A stretch of 64,000 nt of DNA from DATMER01 sp034667225 (GCA_034667225.1 JAXDKG010000050.1:62001-126000), one strand, 5' to 3'. Counted from the first letter of the stretch, positions 34,413 to 43,396 are shown. Notes: generated by a model not told the origin, from the sequence alone. Numbers and translations: made by a program.

Positions 34413-36560
34413 ATGACGGCGCGCTCCGCGGCCTGGTTCGGACGCCTGCGAGAGTGGGTCCGCTCCCTGGATTTCACCCTGGCCCGGCGGTTCGGTCTCG
34501 CCACGCGCGACGACCGTATCTTCTTCTTCCTGATCGTCCTGGTAGGCGTGGTCGCCGGCCTGCTCGGCGCCCTCGTCCATGCCCTGATCCGCGTCTTCCA
34601 GAGCGTCCTTTGGAGATCGCCGGAGAGCATCCTGGAAGCCGTCCACCAGGTGCCGGACTGGTGGGTGGTGGCCGTGCTCGCCTTCGGCGGCGTGCTCGTC
34701 GGCCTGATCGGGTGGGCGACTCGCCAGAAGGTCGGGGGCGGCGGCATGGCGGCGCTGATCGAGGCGGTGGCCCTGTCGGGCGGCCGGGTGCCGCCGAAGC
34801 CGGTGCTTGCCAACGCGCTCGCCGCCATCGCGACGGTGGGCAGCGGCGGCTCGCTCGGGCGCGAGGGCCCGCTGATCCGGCTGGGCGCCATGATCTCTTC
34901 CTGGCTGGGATCGCGGCTGGGTATGCAGCCGCACCGGCTCAAGGTCCTGGTGGGGTGCGGAGCCGCGGCGGGCCTCGCCGCGGCCTACAACATCCCCGTC
35001 GGGGGCGCGCTCTTCGCCATGGAGGTGGTGCTCGGCAACTTCGCCCTGGACATCTTCGGTCCCATCGTCGTCTCGTCGGTCATTTCCACCCTGATCTCGC
35101 GCGCGATCTCGGGCAACGTCCATCTCTATGCCGCTCCCGGCTATACCCTGGTGAGCACCTGGGAGCTCGTGCCATACGCGGGGCTGGGGGTGGTCTGCGG
35201 CCTGGCCTCGGTGCTGTTCGTCCTCGGGGTGCGCCTCGGACGGATCTCGTTCCGGTCGATGCATTTCCTGCCCGAGCCGTTAAAGCCGGTGGTGGGGATG
35301 ACTCTGGTCGGCCTGCTGGCGCTCTGGGTCCCCCACGTGCTCGGAGGCGGCACCGACGTGATCAACATGGCGCTCACGGGTCAGCTCAAGCTGCCGGAGC
35401 GGCTGCATCTGTCCCAGGAGTTCACGGTCCTCTTCCTGCTGGGTCTGGCTGGCGCCAAGCTGCTGGCGACCGCGATCACCACGGGCAGCGGCGGAGCGGG
35501 CGGGCTGTTCACTCCGTCCCTCTTCTTCGGCGCCCTGGTCGGAGGGGCCTATGGCTTCTCGGTGCACGGCCTGTGGCCGGAGATCGCCTCGTCCTACGGC
35601 GCCTATTCGGCGGTCGGGATGGCGGCCATCGCCGCGGGCACGAGCCACGCGCCGATCAGCGCCATCCTGATCGTCTTCGAGTTCACCGGCAACTACGACC
35701 TGATCCTGCCGCTGATGGTCGCCTCGATCATTTCGAGCTTCCTGTCACGCCGGCTCCGGCGCTATTCGATCTACACCGAGGCGCTGAGGCACAAGGGGAT
35801 CGAGCTGCCCTGGCGGATGGAGGAGGCGGTGCTCGCCGGCCTCACCGTGGAGGCCCTCCTGCAGGAGGATCCGGACATCCTGCGGCCGGGCGACCCTTAC
35901 AGCAGGGTGGTGGACAAGTTCCTCTCCACCAACCGCGAGCGCCTGTTCGTGGTGGGGCCGGATGGCAAGCTCCAGGGCGTGGTCTCGCTGCACGACATCA
36001 AGCACATGCTGGAGAGCCCGGACACTTTGACCGCGGTGGTGGCGCACGACCTGATGCTGCCGGTCGAGCGTTCGATCCGCAGCGACGAGCGGTTGCACCG
36101 GGCCACGGAATCCTTCGCCCAGAGCGAGTACGAGCGGCTGCCGGTGGTGGACGCGGAAGGGCGGTTCGTAGGGGTGCTGGCCAAGCGCGACTTGCTGGCG
36201 GTCTATGCCCAGGAGGTCCTGGGGCGGCCGGCGCTGCTGGCGACGTTCGTTTCCAGCAAGGGAGAGGAGACGAGCCGGGATTACGTCCATCTGCCGCCGG
36301 ATTTTTCGGTGCGGCTGGTCCCGGTGCCCGCGGCCCTGATCGGCAAGACGCTGGCTGAGGCGAAGCTGCCCCAGACCCTGGGCGCCCGTGTGCTGGAGAT
36401 CCGCCGCCGCTCCTCCCGCATGGGAGACGAGGTGGTGATCCCGGCGGGCGACACGGTCTTCGAGGAGGGGGACCAGTTCATCCTGGTCGGCCCGACCGCG
36501 ACCGTGGAGGCGCTGTCGGAGGGGAAGCTGGCCCTGCCGGAAGAGGCTACGGTTGGATGA
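34413..36560 (+). CDS. ClC-type chloride channel/antiporter with CBS and RCK-C domains
   Basis: A 715-residue membrane protein. The ClC core (about 30-440) has the filter motifs G-S-G-G-S-L-G-R-E-G-P and G-S-G-G-A-G-G-L-F-T-P. Two CBS domains follow (about 470-600), and a TrkA-C/RCK-C domain (about 630-705) ends the protein. This fusion suggests gating by adenine nucleotides or another small ligand. The first motif keeps the glutamate of G-R-E-G-P, which in antiporters is the gating residue. The following small gene overlaps its stop by 8 bp. Confidence 0.92.
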   Translation: MTARSAAWFGRLREWVRSLDFTLARRFGLATRDDRIFFFLIVLVGVVAGLLGALVHALIRVFQSVLWRSPESILEAVHQVPDWWVVAVLAFGGVLVGLIGWATRQKVGGGGMAALIEAVALSGGRVPPKPVLANALAAIATVGSGGSLGREGPLIRLGAMISSWLGSRLGMQPHRLKVLVGCGAAAGLAAAYNIPVGGALFAMEVVLGNFALDIFGPIVVSSVISTLISRAISGNVHLYAAPGYTLVSTWELVPYAGLGVVCGLASVLFVLGVRLGRISFRSMHFLPEPLKPVVGMTLVGLLALWVPHVLGGGTDVINMALTGQLKLPERLHLSQEFTVLFLLGLAGAKLLATAITTGSGGAGGLFTPSLFFGALVGGAYGFSVHGLWPEIASSYGAYSAVGMAAIAAGTSHAPISAILIVFEFTGNYDLILPLMVASIISSFLSRRLRRYSIYTEALRHKGIELPWRMEEAVLAGLTVEALLQEDPDILRPGDPYSRVVDKFLSTNRERLFVVGPDGKLQGVVSLHDIKHMLESPDTLTAVVAHDLMLPVERSIRSDERLHRATESFAQSEYERLPVVDAEGRFVGVLAKRDLLAVYAQEVLGRPALLATFVSSKGEETSRDYVHLPPDFSVRLVPVPAALIGKTLAEAKLPQTLGARVLEIRRRSSRMGDEVVIPAGDTVFEEGDQFILVGPTATVEALSEGKLALPEEATVG

Positions 36561-36747
36561 AGATCTCTTGAAGCGGCTTCCGGCCTCGCCGGGGCTCTGC
36601 GCGACCTGCGAGTATCTGCGGCTGGTGGCTTCGAGCCGCAGCGTGTTCGTCCGCTGCGGCCTGGCGGAGGTGGACCCCGCTTTCCTGCGCTATCCGCCGA
36701 TCCCGGTGGTGGCGTGCCGGGGGTATCTCAGGAAATCCCCGCGATGA
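36553..36747 (+). CDS. Small four-cysteine protein
   Basis: A 64-residue protein starting at TTG 36553, 8 bp inside the ClC gene, with GAAGAGG upstream. Cysteines are arranged C-x2-C, then C about 17 residues later, then C-R-G-Y near the end, with P-P-I-P-V before the last. The spacing suggests a zinc site. I have an impression of similar short proteins with a C-x2-C ... Y-P-P-x-P-V ... C-x-G-Y pattern in Acidobacteriota, unverified. No function is proposed. Confidence 0.65.
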   Translation: MDEDLLKRLPASPGLCATCEYLRLVASSRSVFVRCGLAEVDPAFLRYPPIPVVACRGYLRKSPR

Positions 36748-37717
36748 ACCGGTCGAGCGCCCGGCAGAAAGCCGCGGGGGCTTCGGCGTGGGGGAGGGCT
36801 CCGGCGGTCTCGAAGACTTCGAGCTGGGCGGTCTGCGGGAGGCGGTGCAGCCAGCGGTCGGCGTCCTCGACGCGGGGGGCGGCCGACTGGCGGCCCCAGG
36901 CGATCCAGACTGGGAGACCGATTTCGGGGAGCGTCTCGGCCACGGCGTCCCCGAGCTCGCCTCCCAGCCAGGCGGCGAGCGCGGCACGCGAGCGCGGCAT
37001 GTGGCTCGCCCGGTAGTGATGGTCGAGCAGCGCCGCGTCCACCCGCTCGGGCGCGGCGTAGACCTGCTTGCGCAGGTGGTGGGTGATCGCCGAGCGGCTG
37101 GTCAGGAGGTCCAGAACCGTGTCGCGCAGGACCGGCAGCCGTAGCAGCGTGCCCATGAAGGACTGCCGGTCGCCCGAGTCCAGGCCGACCGGGCAGACCA
37201 GGCCTAGAGCCCGCAGCCGGCCGGGATGCTCCGCCGCGATCCGCACCGCGTAGGCCGCGGTCATCCCGGAGGCGATCAGGATGGCCGGCTCCCGCACCAC
37301 TCCGGACAGGAAGCCGTCGATCGCCCCTACGTAAAGGGCAGGGTTCCAACTCCCCCGGGAAGGGGCTCCGGAACGTCCCCAGCCGGGGAGGTCCGGCGCG
37401 TAGACCGCATAGCGCTCGGCCAGCCGTTCCGCGGTGGCGCGCCACTCGTTGGCGTCATGGCCCGGTCCGAAGGAGTGCAGCAGGACGACCGGCGGCCGGT
37501 CCCCCCGGAGCCCGAGCTCCTGGAAGACGATCTCCCCGTGCCGGCCCGAGTAGCGGTGCGCCCGGCCCCAGCGCGGGGTCTGCGGCGGCTCGGCACGCCG
37601 GCGGATCACCGAGCTCACGAGGGCCGGCGCTCCCACCGCCGCTCCGGCCAGAAGGAGCCCCTTCACCAGGGGTCCGATCCGCCGCCGCGGCCGTCCGTAC
37701 GAGGTACTGGTCGTCAT
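36728..37717 (-). CDS. Alpha/beta-fold hydrolase
   Basis: A 329-residue hydrolase with an N-terminal hydrophobic segment (about 18-38) that may anchor it to the membrane. L-L-H-S-F-G-P-G supplies the oxyanion region, the nucleophile elbow reads I-A-S-G-M-T-A-A (the usual first glycine is alanine), and the catalytic histidine is in A-L-P-H-A-E. AGGAGG lies before the ATG at 37717. Its 3' end overlaps the small four-cysteine gene by 20 bp. Substrate is unknown. Confidence 0.8.
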   Translation of the reverse strand: MTTSTSYGRPRRRIGPLVKGLLLAGAAVGAPALVSSVIRRRAEPPQTPRWGRAHRYSGRHGEIVFQELGLRGDRPPVVLLHSFGPGHDANEWRATAERLAERYAVYAPDLPGWGRSGAPSRGSWNPALYVGAIDGFLSGVVREPAILIASGMTAAYAVRIAAEHPGRLRALGLVCPVGLDSGDRQSFMGTLLRLPVLRDTVLDLLTSRSAITHHLRKQVYAAPERVDAALLDHHYRASHMPRSRAALAAWLGGELGDAVAETLPEIGLPVWIAWGRQSAAPRVEDADRWLHRLPQTAQLEVFETAGALPHAEAPAAFCRALDRFIAGIS

Positions 37718-37753
37718 CGTGTCCTCCTGATTCGTCTCGACAATAGCACGCGC

Positions 37754-37759
37754 TATAAT
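37754..37759 (+). promoter_or_regulatory. -10 hexamer TATAAT before def
   Basis: A perfect TATAAT ends 10 nt before the def ATG, so the mRNA has at most a very short leader. Confidence 0.55.
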
Positions 37760-37769
37760 CCCCCCCGCG

Positions 37770-38318
37770 ATGCCTGCCCGTCCCATCATCCGGCTCGGCC
37801 ATCCCGCTCTGCGGACGCCGGCCCAGCCTGTGTCGCCGGAGCGGATCCGCACCGACGAGATCCAGCAGCTCTTCGGGGACATGGTGGAAACGATGCACGG
37901 GGCCGCCGGTGTCGGCCTGGCGGCCCCGCAGCTCGGCGTCGAGCTCCAGATCTTCGTCTATGCCTGCGAAGGCAACGAGCGCCACGAGGACATTCCCCTC
38001 CACGTGGTCGTCAACCCCATGATCACCCCGCACAGCCGGGAACTGGTCTACGAATGGGAGGGCTGTCTGTCGATCCCCGATCTCCGGGGCCTGGTGCCGC
38101 GCCACCAGGCGGTGCGGGTGCAGGGGCTCGACCGTGAGGGCCGGCGGCTGGACTACATCGCCAGCGGCTTTGAGGGCCGCATCGTCCAGCATGAGTTTGA
38201 CCACCTGAACGGCATCGTGTTCCTCGACCGCATGCGCGACCTCCGGTCTCTCGGCTACACCGAGGAGTGGAGCCAGTACATGGAAGGCGAGGACGCCGAC
38301 GATACTGCGGTCGGCTAA
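37770..38318 (+). CDS. def: Peptide deformylase
   Basis: A 182-residue metalloenzyme that removes the formyl group from new polypeptides. All three motifs are present: G-V-G-L-A-A-P-Q, E-G-C-L-S and H-E-F-D-H, giving the Cys/His/His metal site and the catalytic glutamate. The ATG at 37770 has no Shine-Dalgarno but a TATAAT just upstream. The rlmH gene starts 3 nt after its stop. Confidence 0.96.
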   Translation: MPARPIIRLGHPALRTPAQPVSPERIRTDEIQQLFGDMVETMHGAAGVGLAAPQLGVELQIFVYACEGNERHEDIPLHVVVNPMITPHSRELVYEWEGCLSIPDLRGLVPRHQAVRVQGLDREGRRLDYIASGFEGRIVQHEFDHLNGIVFLDRMRDLRSLGYTEEWSQYMEGEDADDTAVG

Positions 38319-38321
38319 GCG

Positions 38322-38798
38322 GTGGCCCGCGAGCTGGTGATCGTCTGGGCGGGCCGGCACCACCGTTCTGGTTGGGAAGAGATCTGCACCACCTACCGCC
38401 GCCGCATCTCCCATATGGCCACGGTCCGTGACCTGCCGGTGAAGGCCAAGGCCGCATCCGAGGACCCCCAACGCCAGCGCATCGAGGGGCAGGCCCTGCT
38501 GGCCGCGCTCCCCCGGCCGTCGTACCCCATCGCCCTGGACAGCCGCGGCGAAAGCGTCGATTCCTCGCAACTGGCGGAGCGCCTCGCCCGTATCAAGACC
38601 GACTGGCCGCACCCTGTGGCCTTCGTGATCGGCTCCGATCTCGGACTCGACCGGGCGGTGCTCGACGAGGCGCGCTGGGTGCTGTCGCTGGGGCGCCTGA
38701 CCCTCTCGCACGAACTGGCACGGGTCGTGCTCTACGAGCAGCTCTACCGAACGCTCACGATTGAGGCCGGAATGAGCTATCATCGCGAGCCGCTCTGA
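38322..38798 (+). CDS. rlmH: 23S rRNA pseudouridine-1915 N3-methyltransferase, divergent
   Basis: A 158-residue SPOUT-fold methyltransferase. A-L-D-S-R-G-E-S, F-V-I-G-S-D-L-G-L and L-T-L-S-H-E-L-A-R-V-V-L-Y-E-Q-L-Y-R follow the RlmH pattern, and the C-terminus M-S-Y-H-R-E-P fits the usual P-Y-H-K end. The SAM-loop segment normally reads G-G-A-x-G, so this copy is somewhat divergent. The start is GTG at 38322, right after def. Confidence 0.85.
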   Translation: MARELVIVWAGRHHRSGWEEICTTYRRRISHMATVRDLPVKAKAASEDPQRQRIEGQALLAALPRPSYPIALDSRGESVDSSQLAERLARIKTDWPHPVAFVIGSDLGLDRAVLDEARWVLSLGRLTLSHELARVVLYEQLYRTLTIEAGMSYHREPL

Positions 38799-38843
38799 TT
38801 TGGAAACGTGTACTTGAAGAAGCGTTGAAAGGAGACAGCAAGC

Positions 38844-39266
38844 GTGGCCAAGACACAGAAGGCCAAGACGGCCTCCGCTCCGGCTCAGCAGGCCCCACAG
38901 GACCAGAGCCAGTTCGATGCGCTGCGCTCCCGGCTCTTGGAGCAGCGGACTGAGATGTACGACATGTACAACCAGGACATCCGCGCCGGCCAGGAGTCGG
39001 CGGACGACGGCACCGAGGACATCGTCGACCGTGCGAACAATCACTACAACCGGGAGCTGATGTTCTCGCTCTCGGACAGTGAGAGGCAGCGGCTGCTCCA
39101 GATCGAGGACGCCCTCCGGCGCATGGACGAGGGGAGCTACGGCCGGTGCAGCAACTGCGGCGGCCCGATCAACCCCAAGCGCCTCGAGGCAGTGCCCTGG
39201 ACGCGCTTCTGCATCGACTGCCAGGAGCTCGTCGAGCGCGGGATGCTCGAGGCCGAGGCCTCCTAG
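38844..39266 (+). CDS. DksA/TraR family zinc-finger protein
   Basis: A 140-residue protein with a charged N-terminal coiled coil and a C-terminal C4 zinc finger (C-S-N-C-G-G-P-I and C-I-D-C-Q-E). Family members bind the RNA polymerase secondary channel or act with ppGpp. The basic, Ala/Gln-rich N-terminus is typical of the acidobacterial and deltaproteobacterial group. AAGGAGA precedes the GTG start. A hairpin terminator follows. Confidence 0.88.
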   Translation: MAKTQKAKTASAPAQQAPQDQSQFDALRSRLLEQRTEMYDMYNQDIRAGQESADDGTEDIVDRANNHYNRELMFSLSDSERQRLLQIEDALRRMDEGSYGRCSNCGGPINPKRLEAVPWTRFCIDCQELVERGMLEAEAS

Positions 39267-39285
39267 GCCGCAAACGGCACTTTTC

Positions 39286-39315
39286 GAGGGGACCGTCCGC
39301 GAGGGCGGCCCCCTC
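39286..39315 (+). terminator. Hairpin after the DksA-like gene
   Basis: GAGGGG-A-CCG pairs with CGG-C-CCCCTC around a 10-nt loop, followed by TTGCTAT; the stem ends 12 bp before the holA start. Confidence 0.55.
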
Positions 39316-39326
39316 TTGCTATCTAC

Positions 39327-40760
39327 ATGAGCGCCTCAGTCGAGAGCTTCCTCGGCCGCCTAGGGCGGAGCGGACCCCAGGTCTGCCTCGTCCATGGCGA
39401 CCTGGTGCTCGCCGAGCCGGCCGCCGTCCGTGCGGCCGAGGCCCTGGCGGCGGCCCACGGTCTGCCCAAGGACCACGTCGAGCTCCACCGCCACGCCGCC
39501 TCGCTCGCGCCCATCCTCCAGGATCTCCGGACCTACTCCCTTTTCGGCGGCGCCAAGGTGCTCCTGGTGCTGGATACGGCCGTGTTCGCGGACCGCAATG
39601 CCGCGGCCGGGCTCATCGACGAGGCGGCAGAGGCCCTGCCCTTGAATTCGCCGACGCTTGGTCCCCGGGAGCGCCAGGCGGCTTCGCGGCTCATCCAGGC
39701 TCTCCACCTCTTCGACACGGACGTGCTCTCCGACCTGCCGGCCTGGGCGTTCGAAGGCGATCGCCGGGGGCGGGGCGGTCGCGCCCGGGGCAAGAAGCAG
39801 GTGGAGGAGCTGCGCGCCAACCTGGTTCCTTTGCTGGATGCGGCGGTGCGCGAGGGGATTCAGGGGATCGGCGAGGGCGACCTCGCGGAGCTGGCTGATG
39901 CGGTGCGTGGTGGCCTGCCCGAGGGGCACACCCTGGTTCTGGCCGAGCGCAGCGTGGCCGCGGACCATCCGCTGGTCCGTCTCCTGGAGGAGCGCGGGGC
40001 CGTGCTGTCCGTGGGGAGCGTAGAGTCCGAGCGGGGCGGCTGGCAGGGGCTCGATCCGATCGCCGAGGAGCTGGAGCGCCAGACCGGGGTGGCCATCGCC
40101 TCGGATGCCCTCTCCGAGCTGGCCCGCCGTACCCTGCGCCAAGAGGGGGAAGGGCGCAACCGGGTTGGAAAGGGGATCGACGCCGATTCCACCGCCCGGC
40201 TGGCGGGGGAGTACCGCAAGCTGGCCAATCTGGCACAGGGGGCGGGCGAGAAGCGGATCACCCGCAAGCTCGTGGAGCAGAACGTCGAGGACCGGGGGGA
40301 GGAGGACGTCTGGCAGCTCCTCGACGCCGTCGCGACCGGCCGGGCGGCCGAGGCGCTGGATCGCCTCCGCCGGCTCATGACCTCCTCCGAGGACCCTCTG
40401 GCGGCGCGCCTCTCCTTCTTCTCCCTGTTCGGCTCGTTTTGCCGGCAGCTCACCGCGATCCGCGGCATGATGCGCGCCGCCCGAGTGCCGGCCGGGGAGT
40501 CGAACTTCGGCCGTTTCCGCGACCGCCTCGCCCCCTCGCTCCAAGGGGAGCTGCCCGGGGGCGGGAAGAATCCGCTCGCGGGCATCCACCCCTTCCGCCT
40601 GCACCGTGCCTATCTGGCCGCCTCGCGCCTGCCCGAGCCCATGCTGGCCCGCCTGCCCTCCGACGTCCTGGAGACCGAGCTGCAGCTCAAAGGCGAGAGC
40701 GGCGAGGCCGACGCGGCGCTGGCGGATCTGGTGGCGCGGGTGGCGACCGCCGGCCGCTAG
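39327..40760 (+). CDS. holA: DNA polymerase III delta subunit (HolA-like), divergent
   Basis: A 477-residue AAA+ like protein, longer than typical HolA (about 340). The opening Q-V-C-L-V-H-G-D and F-G-G-A-K-V-L-L-V-L match the clamp-loader delta N-terminal domain, followed by the middle K-x3-K-L-A-N-L region and a C-terminal helical collar with F-R-L-H-R-A-Y. A basic R-G-R-G-G-R-A-R-G-K-K insert near residue 150 is unusual. Delta opens the beta clamp for loading. The convergent downstream gene overlaps it by 4 bp. Confidence 0.8.
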   Translation: MSASVESFLGRLGRSGPQVCLVHGDLVLAEPAAVRAAEALAAAHGLPKDHVELHRHAASLAPILQDLRTYSLFGGAKVLLVLDTAVFADRNAAAGLIDEAAEALPLNSPTLGPRERQAASRLIQALHLFDTDVLSDLPAWAFEGDRRGRGGRARGKKQVEELRANLVPLLDAAVREGIQGIGEGDLAELADAVRGGLPEGHTLVLAERSVAADHPLVRLLEERGAVLSVGSVESERGGWQGLDPIAEELERQTGVAIASDALSELARRTLRQEGEGRNRVGKGIDADSTARLAGEYRKLANLAQGAGEKRITRKLVEQNVEDRGEEDVWQLLDAVATGRAAEALDRLRRLMTSSEDPLAARLSFFSLFGSFCRQLTAIRGMMRAARVPAGESNFGRFRDRLAPSLQGELPGGGKNPLAGIHPFRLHRAYLAASRLPEPMLARLPSDVLETELQLKGESGEADAALADLVARVATAGR

Positions 40761-41017
40761 TCCTCCGCCTCCCCCGTCCCTTCTTCCCCATGCTTGCCGC
40801 CTCCCCGCCATTCCTGGTCGCGGCGGGCGAACACGTCAAGATGGCGCGGAACCTCCAAAAGAGTCCGGGTCATGTTCGGGTCGCAGACGCCGTTCTCGCA
40901 CTCGTAGGTGTACACGTTCCACTCCTCATCCCTGCGCGCGTACGAGCTAAGAGTCTGATACGTATTGCAATGTCCGCATTTGATCGATATGTTACGGATG
41001 TCGATGGTATCGCTCAT
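40757..41017 (-). CDS. Small zinc-ribbon-like protein
   Basis: An 86-residue acidic protein. I-K-C-G-H-C-N-T is a C-x2-C knuckle, and Y-E-C-E-N-G-V-C supplies a second cysteine pair about 23 residues later, which together could bind zinc. The C-terminal tail is glycine- and glutamate-rich. AAGGGAGG lies 9 nt before the ATG at 41017. No function can be assigned. Confidence 0.7.
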   Translation of the reverse strand: MSDTIDIRNISIKCGHCNTYQTLSSYARRDEEWNVYTYECENGVCDPNMTRTLLEVPRHLDVFARRDQEWRGGGKHGEEGTGEAED

Positions 41018-41087
41018 CAGGGCGGCCTCCCTTTGGAATCAACATCATGTCACCCATGGTCCATGATTTGCACCTACCCCTGACGCC

Positions 41088-42029
41088 ATGAGACGTAGCC
41101 GCCTTTTCAGCCAGCTTCTCCTTCTGCTCCTGGTCACGGTTCCACTCCAAGGGCAGGAAGAGGCTACCCCCACCTTCGAGGAGGAGGTCTCGGTCGGATA
41201 CGTGCTGGTGCCCCTGGTGGTGCGGTCGGGCGCGGGGTACGCGGACCGTCTCGACGAGGACGACTTCCGGCTCCTCGTGGATGGCAAGCCGGTCAAGGTC
41301 GACAGCTTCGAGCGGCGGGCTGATGCTCCGGCGAGTATCGTCTTCCTGCAGGACCTCTCCGGCAGCATGGAGGGGACGAGCCTGCAGGCGAGCCAGCAGG
41401 CCGTTCAGTTCTTCCTGGACAAGTCTCTCAAGGGGGACGAGTTTGCCATAGCCACCTTCGCCAGCGATGCCGGCCAGGTCGAGGTACCCTACACCTCGGA
41501 GATGTCGGTGCTGCGCGAGTCGGTGGCGAACTGGAAAGCCTGGGGCACGACCGCCATCCACGACGCCGTGGCGTGGGTGCCGAACATCTCGGCCGAGGGC
41601 CGCAACCCCAAGCGGTTCGCGGTCCTGATCACGGACGGGATCGACAATGCGAGCAAGTTCACGCCGGAGCAGGCGCGGGAGATCGTGCGGCAGGCCCAGC
41701 TCCCGGTCTATGTGATCGGGCTTGGGACCGGCAACCCGTACGAGCTCTCCGACACCGGTGAGAAGATCTACCGGTACGCGGACGTGCTGAACCTGCTGGC
41801 CTCGGTGTCCGGGGGCCGTTACTACGCCATCTCGAACCTGGTAGACCTGCAGGAAGCGCTGGTCGCCATCCACAACGACCTCCGGCACCAGTATGTGCTC
41901 GGCTTCGCCACGGGCGAGGGCAAGTCCCGCCTGCGCGACGTCAAGGTGGAGGTCAAGTCGGGCGACCGGACCGTGCTGTTCCGGCGCGGTTACAAGGGAC
42001 CGCCGCCAGCGAGTAGCAAAGGCGGCTGA
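41088..42029 (+). CDS. Secreted VWFA-domain protein (acidobacterial type)
   Basis: A 313-residue protein with a signal peptide (about 1-22), a short beta domain, and a von Willebrand A domain whose MIDAS begins D-L-S-G-S-M (about residue 90), with T-D-G-I-D-N later. It fits the VWFA-related proteins abundant in Acidobacteriota (TIGR03436-like, from memory). The C-terminal stretch Y-V-L-G-F is common to that family. No Shine-Dalgarno is evident. Likely a periplasmic or surface adhesion or assembly factor. Confidence 0.85.
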   Translation: MRRSRLFSQLLLLLLVTVPLQGQEEATPTFEEEVSVGYVLVPLVVRSGAGYADRLDEDDFRLLVDGKPVKVDSFERRADAPASIVFLQDLSGSMEGTSLQASQQAVQFFLDKSLKGDEFAIATFASDAGQVEVPYTSEMSVLRESVANWKAWGTTAIHDAVAWVPNISAEGRNPKRFAVLITDGIDNASKFTPEQAREIVRQAQLPVYVIGLGTGNPYELSDTGEKIYRYADVLNLLASVSGGRYYAISNLVDLQEALVAIHNDLRHQYVLGFATGEGKSRLRDVKVEVKSGDRTVLFRRGYKGPPPASSKGG

Positions 42030-42098
42030 TCAGCAGTACAACCAACCGAGCCGTACTCCGCAGAGGGGCCGGCTCTCATCCAGCCAAGGAGGACTCAC

Positions 42099-42704
42099 AT
42101 GCGCAACAAGCTGTGGATGGTCGCTCTGGCATTGACCGTGGCCCTCGGGGCCTCGGGATGCGCCACGAAGAAATATGTCCGTCAGGAGACCGGCGCGGTC
42201 GGTACGCGGGTCGACGAGGTGTCAGGTCAGGTGGAGGAGGCTCAGACCCGCCTCGACACGCACGAGAAGCAGATCGGCGAGACCTCGAAGACGGCCCAGG
42301 AGGCGCTGCAGCGCGCCATCGACGCGGGCAAGCTCGCCGAGGGCAAGCTGCTCTACGAGACCGTCCTGACCGACGACAAGGTCAAGTTCGGGTTCGACAC
42401 CTCCGACCTCTCGCCGGAGGCCAAGGCGGCCGTCGACGAGTTCGCGTCGCAGCTCAAAAGCCAGAATGCTGGCGTCTACATCGAGATCCAGGGGCACACC
42501 GACAGCGTGGGCTCGGAGAAGTACAACGAGGAACTGGGCCTCCTGCGGGCCGAGGCGGTGCGCCGCTATCTCAGCCAGCAGCACCAGTTCCCGCTCCATC
42601 GGATCAACGTGATCTCGTACGGAGAGGCGTCCGCGGTGGCCGACAACAGCACCCGCGAAGGGCGCTCGCAGAACCGGCGCGTCGCGCTGGTGGTTTTGAA
42701 GTAA
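42099..42704 (+). CDS. OmpA-family lipoprotein (Pal-like)
   Basis: A 201-residue lipoprotein with lipobox G-A-S-G-C (C21), a coiled-coil linker (about 30-85) and an OmpA C-like peptidoglycan-binding domain (about 95-200) with G-H-T-D-S-V-G-S, R-A-E-A-V-R-R-Y-L and N-R-R-V. It anchors the outer membrane to the cell wall. The coiled coil makes it longer than E. coli Pal. AAGGAGG precedes the ATG. Confidence 0.9.
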   Translation: MRNKLWMVALALTVALGASGCATKKYVRQETGAVGTRVDEVSGQVEEAQTRLDTHEKQIGETSKTAQEALQRAIDAGKLAEGKLLYETVLTDDKVKFGFDTSDLSPEAKAAVDEFASQLKSQNAGVYIEIQGHTDSVGSEKYNEELGLLRAEAVRRYLSQQHQFPLHRINVISYGEASAVADNSTREGRSQNRRVALVVLK

Positions 42705-42722
42705 GAAGAGAAAGGCCGGAAA

Positions 42723-42865
42723 GCGGCGGCCTCCGGGCCGCCGCCTGGGGTTGAAACCCCAGGCTAAAAAAGTACAGCCCCCATCCGGGGGCTTGCTTAC
42801 GCAGAAGCTGGGAACTCGCCCCCGGAGGGGGCGATACCCGTCTAGCCTGGGGTTTCAACCCCAGG
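42723..42865. repeat. Composite multi-hairpin intergenic element
   Basis: A GCGGCGGCC/GGCCGCCGC hairpin (42723-42744) is followed by the near-palindrome CCTGGGGTT-GA-AACCCCAGG. A CGCCCCC-GGA-GGGGGCG hairpin comes next (about 42820), and then the inverted copy of the near-palindrome (42846-42865). It lies between the convergent ompA-like and tlpA-like genes. It looks like a dispersed REP-type element. Confidence 0.75.
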
Positions 42866-42880
42866 CGGTTCGGTCCTCCC

Positions 42881-43396
42881 TTACACGCCCGCCTGCTTCA
42901 GGATTTTCCGAACCGTGGCGCCGTCGGCGAGGCCGGTGTGGAACAAGGTGACCTTGCCCTTCTTGTCGATGATCATCAGGGTAGGGAGGGCAACCACGCC
43001 GAGCTTGGTGGAGACTGTGTCCTCGGGATCGAGGAGGACCGGGTAGGGGAACGGCTTGCTCTTCAGGAACGAGCGCACCGTGGGCTCGTCCTCGCCCACG
43101 TTCGCTGCCAGGAACTGGACCCCCTTGCCCTTGTAGTCGCGATGGATCGGCTCGAGGATCTGCGCCTGCATGTGGCAGGGGACGCACCAGGTCGCCCAGA
43201 AGTCCACGACCACAACCTGCCCCTCGTAGTCCTTGGGGCCGATCGTGCGGCCGTCCACCGTTTTCAGGCGAAAGCCGAGGTCGGCCGGCGCTGGCTTGCC
43301 CGCCGCGGTAGCACCGTCGCGGCAGGACAGGAGCAGCAGCGACAGGACAGTCGCGGTCAACAGGGCGCGGCGGGAGTGGGCTCGCTTCGTGGTCAT
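42881..43396 (-). CDS. TlpA-like thioredoxin-fold lipoprotein
   Basis: A 171-residue thiol-disulfide protein. The signal peptide ends in L-L-S-C (C25), so it is probably a lipoprotein. The thioredoxin fold has the active site W-C-V-P-C (C71, C74) and the cis-proline in V-A-L-P-T. The start at 43396 gives a proper signal peptide; the frame extends to 43462. Members reduce periplasmic disulfides, for example in cytochrome c maturation. It is downstream of nrdJ on the same strand, across a strong hairpin. Confidence 0.88.
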   Translation of the reverse strand: MTTKRAHSRRALLTATVLSLLLLSCRDGATAAGKPAPADLGFRLKTVDGRTIGPKDYEGQVVVVDFWATWCVPCHMQAQILEPIHRDYKGKGVQFLAANVGEDEPTVRSFLKSKPFPYPVLLDPEDTVSTKLGVVALPTLMIIDKKGKVTLFHTGLADGATVRKILKQAGV

